Of a stretch of 8,430 nt of DNA, positions 1-4,909 are shown in pieces. Positions within the stretch are counted from its first letter, which is position 1, and each line of letters opens with the position of its first letter. The notes below the pieces were generated by a model. That model was not told where the DNA came from and did no database searches. It worked only from the letters and a program-made list of their open reading frames with translations. The stretch is from an uncultured Lachnospiraceae bacterium (GTDB lineage: Bacteria; Bacillota; Clostridia; Lachnospirales; Lachnospiraceae). The position numbers and the translations under genes are program-made. The DNA lies in assembly GCA_910585715.1 (NCBI GenBank), contig CAJUEX010000084.1, forward strand, positions 1 through 8,430. The letters are read 5' to 3'.

Positions 1-40
1 AAAGTGCGTAAGTTTTTGTTACCGGTAACTTACACACTTT
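1..40. repeat. 34-bp near-palindrome with a 6-nt interruption
   Basis: Arms at 1-14 and 27-40 are complementary at 13 of 14 positions. The inner stretch 18-29 (GTTACCGGTAAC) is itself a perfect 12-base palindrome. If the six extra bases near 15-20 are looped out, the arms extend to 17 bp and meet at the centre ACC|GGT. It has no T-tract, so it is not a typical terminator. It could be an operator, the end of a small mobile element, or a structure belonging to a gene left of the window. Sequence left of base 1 is not visible, so its full extent is unknown. Confidence 0.6.
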
Positions 41-80
41 ATATTACACTCCCATAACGAGACTTATTAGAATTTCAAAT

Positions 81-101
81 GGGGGCGAGTATCTCGCCCC
101 C
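81..101. terminator. GC-rich hairpin, probable bidirectional terminator
   Basis: A perfect 9-bp stem (GGGGGCGAG / CTCGCCCCC) closes a three-base loop TAT. It lies about 120 bases past the end of the TfoX-domain gene in that gene's reading direction. The bases after the stem are only moderately T-rich on either strand, so intrinsic termination is likely but not textbook. It may serve the minus-strand operon, a gene left of the window, or both. Nothing convincing is encoded between this hairpin and the TfoX-domain gene. Confidence 0.55.
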
Positions 102-220
102 TTATCTCTATTCTGTAAGTCCGTTCTGTCGGCTTCTTCCTAAGACCTCCGTAACTGCTCATGTAAGGTTTCCGCCTTTGAAATAGTTTTTTCTCCATAG
201 GTTTTTCCCATTTAGCATTT

Positions 221-550
221 TCAGGATTGCTCCTTTTTCTTCTTACTCCTCCTGACAGGCAGTTCCGGATACATCTCACGCACCATCTTTTGCAGCAATT
301 CCCTGTCCTCCAAAATCGTTACCGGAAGCATATCCTTTGCCCCCTCATAAGGAGGCTCCGGCTCGCTGTCCGGCATGTATTTTCTGCTTGCCTCCGTTAT
401 CTTTACCAGAAAGCCATTTCCATATATGCCCCCAAATATTCTTTCGTTATAATAAAAAATATACCCTCCCATCATAGGGATATTCCGCACACCTTCCAGC
501 TCCGCCAACTGGTCCATAATATAGGCCGCCAATTCTTTATTATTTGACAT
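221..550 (-). CDS. TfoX/Sxy N-terminal-domain family protein
   Basis: This 109-residue protein has the layout of the TfoX N-terminal domain family: a helical start, then the core G-G-Y-I-F-Y-Y-N-E-R-I-F-G-G-I-Y at about residues 28-43, then a lysine-containing strand and a Pro/Glu-rich loop near residues 62-70. The end is very basic (RRSKKKK). The C-terminal TfoX domain is absent, so it is a single-domain member. Full-length TfoX/Sxy proteins act in competence regulation in gamma-proteobacteria, but stand-alone N-terminal domains in clostridia have no settled role. The start lies nine bases after the DUF3795 gene stops, with a weak GGTAAGG-like ribosome site overlapping that stop, which suggests translation coupled to the upstream gene. 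Family assignment is fairly secure; function is not. Confidence 0.8.
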   Translation of the reverse strand: MSNNKELAAYIMDQLAELEGVRNIPMMGGYIFYYNERIFGGIYGNGFLVKITEASRKYMPDSEPEPPYEGAKDMLPVTILEDRELLQKMVREMYPELPVRRSKKKKEQS

Positions 551-559
551 AAATCTACC

Positions 560-841
560 TTACCCTTTCTGCCGCAATGCCTGTATACGCATATTCACAT
601 TTTGGGAAAATTCTTCATCGGAAAACTTAGGGTCCCTTGTTTTCATCCAAATCTCACAGGGAGCCTTTTCACATTCACCGCAGTTTTGAAGTGCCTTTGT
701 GTGAACAGTACAATCATAAATGGCACATGTTTTCCCTTCTGCATGAAATACCTTTCCCTCACATTCATTGCACCCGTTACACATCTTTCCATAGCAATAA
801 CATGCACTGCAATCCGTTCCGCAAACGCTTAAATCTGACAT
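560..841 (-). CDS. Cysteine-rich DUF3795 domain protein
   Basis: A 93-residue protein with twelve cysteines packed into residues 7-62, in groups such as C7-G-T-D-C11-S-A-C14, C21-N-G-C24-N-E-C27 and C54-G-E-C57. This pattern matches the DUF3795 family, thought to bind metal (zinc or an iron-sulfur centre) through these residues. The metal is inferred from the spacing only. No signal peptide or membrane segment is seen, so it is probably cytoplasmic. A GGAAGG ribosome site precedes the ATG at a normal distance. It sits 33 bases after the AraC-family gene and 9 bases before the TfoX-domain gene, consistent with a three-gene operon. The biochemical role is unknown. Confidence 0.85.
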   Translation of the reverse strand: MSDLSVCGTDCSACYCYGKMCNGCNECEGKVFHAEGKTCAIYDCTVHTKALQNCGECEKAPCEIWMKTRDPKFSDEEFSQNVNMRIQALRQKG

Positions 842-874
842 AATGATACACCTTCCTTTTTTATATTCATCCTA

Positions 875-1756
875 TCAGCATAAGCCTCTCATGTCTTGTA
901 TATTTTCGACATTGCCAAAAGCATAAGCCCTTGCCCTTCGGATATCCATTGCATGATACCGCCTGAATTCCCTCATCAAATGCGCCTGGTCCGTATATCC
1001 ATACTTATATGCCATATCAGAAATATTCCTGTCCCCGTCCCTAAGCACATCATCCCACAAAAACTGATAACGCACAAGATTGCTTAACTTCTTTGGCGTC
1101 ATGCCAATGTATTCACTAAATATTCTTTCCAGCTGCCGGCTGCTTACAAAAGAATCCCCGGCCAGCCGGGCCATATCCAATGTACCTTTATGTAAAAGCA
1201 TATTGGTAATGGCTCCTCTCAGCACATCATTTTCCCTTAATTGAGAACCCTGGTCCGAAATATATTTACAAAACAAATGCTCCACAAGGCTTACCCTCCC
1301 AGCCAACGTATCAACCTCCCACAGCCGTGTCTTCAATGCAAGGTCCAGCCACCTGAATCTGGATTGAACATCAAAAAATCCATTTAAAGTATTCTTCATG
1401 CCATCCTCCGAAAACGCATAAGCTCCCCATCCATAAAAACGAATTGCAAACGTAGACATCAAATGTCCTAAAGCAAGCTCATCCCTTGCCCAAAAGCTTG
1501 TATCATTCATTCCGCAAAATCCGCTGACAACAGTATTTTCCAAGTAATCTATCCTATAAATAATATCCACGCAGGTATCCGGTATGACTATATCTGCTTC
1601 GGAAGCTTTTGCTGTTTTTACATATGGCTTCTCACTTCCCCAAAAGCAGCGGATGTACTTAGATAGTTCAGGGATAGATGGCGGGATTTCTCTATATTCT
1701 TTATTCTGTTTAAATGGGGTTGCAGTTTTGGGAAAATAAATAAGACTTTTGTTCAT
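875..1756 (-). CDS. AraC-family transcriptional regulator with DUF6597-type sensor domain
   Basis: A 293-residue regulator. Residues about 20-150 resemble the DUF6597 ligand-binding region, with the typical IPPSIPELSKYIRCFWGSE stretch and the V-I-P-D-T-C-V-D-I-I-Y motif. Residues about 185-280 form the AraC DNA-binding domain: a first helix-turn-helix around SFVSSRQLERIFSEYIGMTP and a second around ISDMAYKYGYTDQAHLMREF. This type often controls neighbouring genes in response to a small molecule; the ligand cannot be read here. The two small genes directly downstream (DUF3795 and TfoX domain) are likely cotranscribed. The assigned ATG has no good ribosome site, and a strong promoter lies immediately upstream, raising the possibility of a leaderless message. 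No in-frame ATG, GTG or TTG closely follows, so this start is the best available. Confidence 0.9.
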   Translation of the reverse strand: MNKSLIYFPKTATPFKQNKEYREIPPSIPELSKYIRCFWGSEKPYVKTAKASEADIVIPDTCVDIIYRIDYLENTVVSGFCGMNDTSFWARDELALGHLMSTFAIRFYGWGAYAFSEDGMKNTLNGFFDVQSRFRWLDLALKTRLWEVDTLAGRVSLVEHLFCKYISDQGSQLRENDVLRGAITNMLLHKGTLDMARLAGDSFVSSRQLERIFSEYIGMTPKKLSNLVRYQFLWDDVLRDGDRNISDMAYKYGYTDQAHLMREFRRYHAMDIRRARAYAFGNVENIQDMRGLC

Positions 1757-1762
1757 GTTTCC

Positions 1763-1791
1763 ATCTTAGGAGCGGGATAGAGATTTGTCAA
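1763..1791 (-). promoter_or_regulatory. Sigma-70-type promoter of the AraC-family gene
   Basis: On the minus strand, a consensus -35 TTGACA (1786-1791) is followed after exactly 17 bases by TAAGAT (1763-1768), four of six matches to TATAAT. The predicted start of transcription, six to seven bases further on, falls at or next to the A of the ATG at 1756. This is a prediction from consensus and spacing only. Confidence 0.6.
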
Positions 1792-1830
1792 TGGTTTGAG
1801 AGGGGGATTTGGATAAAGGGACGTAGGAAC

Positions 1831-1914
1831 TGGGCAGGGTTGGACTCGAACCAACGATGTTTCTTATGTAACGGATTTACAGTCCGCCGTCTTCGCCGCT
1901 AGACTTACCTGCCC
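1831..1914 (-). tRNA. tRNA-Tyr (GUA)
   Basis: An 84-base cloverleaf on the minus strand. The acceptor stem is perfect (GGGCAGG / CCTGCCC) with discriminator A. The anticodon stem closes the loop CTGTAAA, giving anticodon GTA (bases 1878-1880). The T arm is regular (GTTGG / CCAAC around TTCGAGT), and the D loop keeps A14 and GG. CCA is not encoded. Tyrosine tRNAs are class II with a long variable arm, and here that segment is about 15 bases (TACATAAGAAACATC) but forms at most two or three pairs. It lies 85 bases downstream of the Glu tRNA in the same orientation, with no clear terminator between them. Confidence 0.93.
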
Positions 1915-1999
1915 AAATATAACCTAATAACTTACACTGCTATCACCAGCCTGTGACATTTCCCTTCCGCCTTAATCATCAGAAGCCTCAACATCACCA

Positions 2000-2072
2000 T
2001 GATCCCTGAGGGACTTGAACCCGACACCTTCGCCTTGAAAGGGCGATGTCCTGACCTCTAGACCAAGGGACC
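2000..2072 (-). tRNA. tRNA-Glu (UUC), imperfect T stem
   Basis: A 73-base cloverleaf on the minus strand. Acceptor stem GGTCCCT pairs with AGGGATC (one G-U) and the discriminator is A. The D stem is GTCT / GGAC. The anticodon stem TCGCC / GGCGA closes loop CTTTCAA, giving anticodon TTC (bases 2037-2039). The T loop TTCAAGT is normal, but its stem is TCGGG against CCCTC, so only three of five pairs form (U49-C65 and C50-U64 mismatch). CCA is not encoded. It lies 86 bases after the XRE gene, preceded by a strong hairpin. It could be a divergent extra copy, a decaying gene or a tRNA-like RNA with another role. Confidence 0.85.
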
Positions 2073-2080
2073 CTTTAGGA

Positions 2081-2115
2081 CTGCTGCATAAATAATAAAA
2101 AAATTCATGCAACAG
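2081..2115 (-). promoter_or_regulatory. 12-bp hairpin between the XRE gene and tRNA-Glu
   Basis: On the minus strand CTGTTGCATGAA pairs with TTTATGCAGCAG over 12 bp (two G-U pairs) around an 11-base loop rich in T. The stem ends eight bases before the 5' end of tRNA-Glu. No T-tract follows in the minus direction, so it is unlikely to stop transcription toward the tRNAs. It could be a processing or stability element. On the plus strand it is followed by CTTTTTCTTTTC, which would suit a terminator, but no plus-strand gene is seen there. Confidence 0.55.
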
Positions 2116-2158
2116 CGCCTTTTTCTTTTCTTACCTTCTTTTAACTTTCTAATATATT

Positions 2159-2413
2159 TCATGCTCCCATCTGCAGCGACATGCCATCTGCAATTACAAT
2201 AATCTCATCCATTGCCACCCCAAATACTGCTGCCAGAATCACCAGATTATCCAAAGTAGGCATTGCCGTCCCATGCTGCCACTTGTAAATTGCATTTGGA
2301 GTTGCAAACCCGAATATATCCTGCAGCTCCTTTACCGTCATGCCTGCAGACTTCCGTAAATCTGCAATTTTCCTTCCTGTCTTTACCATATCGATAGCCG
2401 GCATTGTGACCAT
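2159..2413 (-). CDS. XRE-family DNA-binding protein next to rtcB
   Basis: An 84-residue protein made almost entirely of one Cro/C1-type helix-turn-helix domain: KIADLRKSAGMTVKELQDIF at about residues 14-33, then the recognition part NAIYKWQHGTAMPTLDNLVI and a last helix AVFGVAMDEIIV. It probably binds DNA as a dimer. The chosen ATG at 2413 is preceded by an AGGAGG six to seven bases away; a second ATG three codons later is less well placed. It begins 41 bases after the rtcB stop with no terminator between, so it is likely in the same transcript and may autoregulate the rtcB locus, perhaps through the 14-bp repeats upstream of the Ser tRNA (inference). Confidence 0.88.
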   Translation of the reverse strand: MVTMPAIDMVKTGRKIADLRKSAGMTVKELQDIFGFATPNAIYKWQHGTAMPTLDNLVILAAVFGVAMDEIIVIADGMSLQMGA

Positions 2414-2454
2414 TTTTTTCCTCCTGTTCCGGCACAGACCAGAACATATTTCTT

Positions 2455-3657
2455 CTAGTCTGATGCCTTAAAATTATATATTGGTTTCATAATATCAATT
2501 ACATCCACGGATTCCCGGATTACATCAATAATATCATCCAGTGATTTATATGCCATGGGCGCTTCATCCAGGGTGGCTTCATTTACAGAGGTTGTATAAA
2601 TCCCTTCCATGGCGCTTTTGTATTCATCCATGCATAAGGACTCCTTTGCTTTTGTCCGGGACATCAGCCTTCCCGCGCCATGGGGTGCGGAATAATTCCA
2701 GTCCGGATTGCCTTTTCCGACAGCAAGGACGCTTCCATCCCTCATATTAATGGGAATCAGCACCTTTTCTCCCTTATGGGCTGCAATTGCGCCCTTTCTC
2801 AAAATCATTTCCTCTGTATCGATATAATTGTGAATGGTATGAAATGCTTCTCCTCCTGCCATTTTTGTACGTTCCAAAATCACTTCTGCAATCCTCTCAC
2901 GGTTTCGTCTGGCAAAACGCTGGCATAATTCCACATCCTGTAAGTAATCTTCAAAATAAGTTCCATAGAGATAGCATAAGTCATCCGGAATCATGCAGTC
3001 CCTGTGCTCCCATGTAAGCTCCTTCAGGGCACCCTGGATTTCTTTTCTGCGGCCTGCTGCCTTATAGGAGGCAATCAGTTCATCCCTTTTCTTAAAATAT
3101 TCCTCTTTGCCGGAATGCAGCTCGATTGCTAACTGCTGATAAATTTCCGCCACCTGTTTTCCAAGATTCCGGCTGCCTGAATGAATTATCAGATACTTGG
3201 TGCCATCCTCTGCCACATCCACTTCAATAAAATGGTTTCCGCCTCCAAGGGTGCCAAGGCTTCTCTCCAGATATTTGGTATTTTTCAGGCTTCTGTAGCA
3301 TTTCATGCCGGTAAGGTCAAAACGCTCCATACGCCCTTCCCACACATGCATTCCCGATGGTACGAAATGGGCGGCCTCATCCAGTTTTTCAAAGTCAATG
3401 GAATCCTTTCCCAGATTCACGGTATACATGCCGCAGCCAATATCCACGCCTACAATATTAGGTACTGCTTTATCTGTCACCGTCATAGTTGTTCCAATGG
3501 TGCAGCCCTTGCCTGCATGTACATCCGGCATAATGCAGATTCTGCTTCCTTCTGTAAAATCATAGTCGCACATTCGGCGAATCTGCTCTATTGCTTCATC
3601 CTCCACTATTTTTGCATAGCAGAGGGCTGTATTTACCTTTCCTTTAATCTCTAACAT
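2455..3657 (-). CDS. rtcB: RtcB-family RNA 3'-phosphate/5'-OH ligase
   Basis: A complete 400-residue RtcB, close to the 408 residues of the E. coli enzyme. RtcB joins an RNA 3'-phosphate or 2',3'-cyclic phosphate to a 5'-OH using GTP and Mn2+, sealing broken or spliced tRNAs. Visible motifs in order: PDVHAGKG (44-51); GVDIGCGM (70-77) with metal ligands D72 and C75; GGGNHFIEV (138-146); HSGSRNLG (159-166); HNYID with H276; RKGA (287-290); and SAPHGAGRLMSR with H326, the expected guanylylated histidine. All key residues are present, so it should be active. GGAAGG upstream of the ATG is a good ribosome site. Neither archease nor PrfH nor RtcA/RtcR is in view; the neighbours are instead three tRNA genes and an XRE regulator. 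Its 5' end is 54 bases from the 3' end of the Ser tRNA with no terminator seen between. Confidence 0.95.
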   Translation of the reverse strand: MLEIKGKVNTALCYAKIVEDEAIEQIRRMCDYDFTEGSRICIMPDVHAGKGCTIGTTMTVTDKAVPNIVGVDIGCGMYTVNLGKDSIDFEKLDEAAHFVPSGMHVWEGRMERFDLTGMKCYRSLKNTKYLERSLGTLGGGNHFIEVDVAEDGTKYLIIHSGSRNLGKQVAEIYQQLAIELHSGKEEYFKKRDELIASYKAAGRRKEIQGALKELTWEHRDCMIPDDLCYLYGTYFEDYLQDVELCQRFARRNRERIAEVILERTKMAGGEAFHTIHNYIDTEEMILRKGAIAAHKGEKVLIPINMRDGSVLAVGKGNPDWNYSAPHGAGRLMSRTKAKESLCMDEYKSAMEGIYTTSVNEATLDEAPMAYKSLDDIIDVIRESVDVIDIMKPIYNFKASD

Positions 3658-3711
3658 GTTATTTACCTTCCTTTTCTAAAATACTTTTTTTATCCTATAA
3701 ACAGTGCAAAG

Positions 3712-3794
3712 CGCAGAGCCCGGGACTTAAACCCGGATATCCTTTCGGAATGCCGATTTTCAAAACCGGTGCTGTACAATTGAGCCGGCTCTGC
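3712..3794 (-). tRNA. tRNA-Ser (UGA), noncanonical core
   Basis: An 83-base structure on the minus strand. The acceptor stem is perfect (GCAGAGC / GCTCTGC) with discriminator G, as serine tRNAs usually have. The anticodon stem CCGGT / ATCGG closes loop TTTGAAA, giving anticodon TGA (bases 3760-3762). A long variable arm (TCC-GAAA-GGA stem) and a full T stem CCGGG / CCCGG follow. Oddities: position 8 is C instead of U; the D loop reads AATTGTA, with one G where GG is expected; and the T loop is TTTAAGT, with U56 instead of C56. An alternative pairing gives an 8-bp acceptor stem (GCAGAGCC / GGCTCTGC) and a 4-bp T stem. CCA is not encoded. It may be functional, allo-tRNA-like or decaying. Confidence 0.8.
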
Positions 3795-3883
3795 ACATAT
3801 ATCTGCATTTAACATATATCTATATCTCTACATAAACATACATCTGCATTGACATATGTGTGGATTACAATATATACCTGCAT
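3795..3883. repeat. Three 14-bp direct repeats upstream of tRNA-Ser
   Basis: Plus-strand copies at 3795-3808 (ACATATATCTGCAT), 3836-3849 (ACATACATCTGCAT) and 3870-3883 (ATATATACCTGCAT) share 10 of 14 positions, and the first two differ at only one. A weaker fourth copy starts at 3812. The first copy abuts the 5' end of the Ser tRNA, so the array occupies the promoter region of that tRNA and of the rtcB transcript. Likely uses are regulator binding sites or simple AT-rich repetition. No single convincing promoter can be picked out here on the minus strand. Confidence 0.55.
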
Positions 3884-3920
3884 AAAAAACCGCCTATCCT
3901 ATACAAGATAAGCGGCTTTA
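3884..3920 (-). terminator. Rho-independent terminator at the end of the helicase operon
   Basis: On the minus strand CCGCTTATC pairs with GATAGGCGG (nine pairs, one G-U) around an eight-base loop, extended by flanking A-T pairs and followed by TTTTTT. The stem arms are at 3890-3898 and 3907-3915 in plus coordinates. It separates the AT-rich helicase cassette from the rtcB/tRNA locus and means the latter needs its own promoter. The flanking A/T runs also allow some function on the other strand. Confidence 0.8.
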
Positions 3921-3986
3921 AAAATTCATCCATGAAATTATGATGTTGTCAAAGCTTACGCTGACATCTATCTCATACAATCATGT

Positions 3987-4223
3987 TCATTCCCGCATTC
4001 TGCTTATCCTATATAAGCGCACACTAACAAGACTCTGTTCACTCTTTTCTATGAGCAGGGCTGATGAATATTGTTCACTTATATAATAGTTTGCAGCATC
4101 GATTTTAAACATGATATGATATCCTTTCCCGATGGACTTATGCCACCGCTTTTCTCTTTCTAATGGTACTTTACCATAAAAATCAGATATTGTCATTCTA
4201 CTTGTGGTAGAAAATTTTTTCAC
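3987..4223 (-). CDS. Small hypothetical protein, doubtful
   Basis: A 78-codon frame that would start with GTG, or with ATG at 4196 ten codons later. I do not recognise the product. It is basic at the start, has a central segment HIMFKIDAANYYISEQYSSA and a basic end. No good ribosome site precedes either start. In favour of a gene: it follows the DUF2290-like gene by about 40 bases, is in the same direction, and ends just before a strong terminator. Against: short, no family, weak start. Its first codons overlap a TTCTAC / GTAGAA dyad, which may be an operator or RNA structure. Confidence 0.35.
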   Translation of the reverse strand: MKKFSTTSRMTISDFYGKVPLEREKRWHKSIGKGYHIMFKIDAANYYISEQYSSALLIEKSEQSLVSVRLYRISRMRE

Positions 4224-4244
4224 TACAACAGTAGAAAATTTAAT
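4196..4244. repeat. Inverted and direct repeats around the start of the 78-codon ORF
   Basis: TTCTAC (4196-4201) and GTAGAA (4207-4212) form a perfect 6-bp dyad with a five-base spacer. The 11-mer GTAGAAAATTT occurs at 4207-4217 and again at 4231-4241, and CTAC-AACA-GTAG (4223-4234) forms a second small dyad. The cluster lies just downstream of the DUF2290-like gene. It could bind a repressor dimer or fold in RNA; which is not clear from sequence. Confidence 0.45.
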
Positions 4245-4262
4245 AATGCACCTTTAATATTT

Positions 4263-4907
4263 CTATATCTTCAAAAAACAACAATTTGTTGTAGTATCCA
4301 GAATATCCTTTAACACCTCATAATCTATTGGTTTTTCTAACCCTATTTTGCATGTTGCAGCCGTGTCCAAATAAACATCTAAATGATTCACAGGATGTAA
4401 TAGTCCATTTTGATGCTCTTTATCATAATCATATCTCAAATATCCTAAATCATAAGTAGAAATAAATTTTACTATCTCCCACAATTGTTCCATATTAACA
4501 TTTTGCAAATTATTTTCACTATGTACTATTTCATCAAAAAAATTGTCAAATGAGTAATTGTTTGTTTTGGTTTTTTCAAATATGCCTATAAGCGTTGATA
4601 ATAACATTGAATCCATATTCAGACCGGTTTTCATATCATATATCCTGCTAATCTTCTCCCCTGTAATTTCTAAATAAAATGGAAATTGCATGGAAAAAAT
4701 CTTGCTTTCTAAAATATAAAAAATCCGGTTCATTTTATTAATAGAAATAGCAACTTTTACACTTTTACTTTCCGATATCAATTCATCTACGTCAAACATT
4801 CTAATTGTATAAAGTAATAATAAAATAACTTCTTGCTTGCTTCGTAGTGGTCTGCTGGCCATTTCAAAAATTCTTTTTCCCATGTTATAGCTTATTTCTT
4901 TTTTCAT
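4263..4907 (-). CDS. DUF2290-like protein partnered with the SF1 helicase
   Basis: A 214-residue protein, probably soluble. The first two thirds are helical with no motif I recognise. The last third has the pattern that suggests DUF2290: GYLRYDYD at residues 155-162, then HPVNHLDVYL at 171-180, then KIGLEKPI at 187-194 and a closing helix. The paired H-P-x-x-H-L histidines are the most distinctive part. From memory, DUF2290 proteins occur beside helicases in candidate antiphage loci, with no known biochemical activity; the match here is by eye only. The ATG is two bases after the helicase stop, and its ribosome site (ATGGAGTAA) lies inside the helicase end, so the two are almost certainly translationally coupled and made together. 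Confidence 0.75.
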   Translation of the reverse strand: MKKEISYNMGKRIFEMASRPLRSKQEVILLLLYTIRMFDVDELISESKSVKVAISINKMNRIFYILESKIFSMQFPFYLEITGEKISRIYDMKTGLNMDSMLLSTLIGIFEKTKTNNYSFDNFFDEIVHSENNLQNVNMEQLWEIVKFISTYDLGYLRYDYDKEHQNGLLHPVNHLDVYLDTAATCKIGLEKPIDYEVLKDILDTTTNCCFLKI

Positions 4908-4909
4908 AT

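Noticed and set aside
67..279. Minus-strand ORF of 70 codons overlapping the end of the TfoX-domain gene
   Set aside because: It overlaps a recognised gene out of frame, runs through the GC-rich hairpin, has no good ribosome site, and its Arg/Lys-heavy composition looks like a shadow frame.
1934..2000. 22-codon ORF between tRNA-Glu and tRNA-Tyr (MVMLRLLMIK...)
   Set aside because: Its ATG begins on the discriminator base of the tRNA, there is no ribosome site, and 22 open codons are expected by chance.
2247..2447. Minus-strand ORF of 66 codons overlapping the 84-residue XRE gene
   Set aside because: It is out of frame with a clear helix-turn-helix protein that has its own AGGAGG site.
3181..3654. 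Plus-strand ORF of 157 codons opposite rtcB
   Set aside because: It is antisense to a gene with complete catalytic motifs, and its His/Cys-rich product is typical of reverse-strand shadow frames.
3712..3794. Selenocysteine tRNA
   Set aside because: The anticodon is TGA rather than TCA, and the extended acceptor and D stems expected of tRNA-Sec are not present.
3712..3794. tRNA-Ser as the integration site of the AT-rich cassette
   Set aside because: The cassette lies on the 5' side of the tRNA, whereas integration normally uses the 3' end, and I see no duplicated tRNA segment, integrase or matching direct repeat at the far side.
3851..3876. Plus-strand promoter-like TTGACA with TATATA 16 bases later
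   Set aside because: It points straight into the terminator hairpin at 3890-3915 and no plus-strand gene follows; AT-rich DNA gives such matches easily.
3795..3883. CRISPR array
   Set aside because: The repeats are only 14 bp, imperfect and unevenly spaced, with no cas genes nearby.
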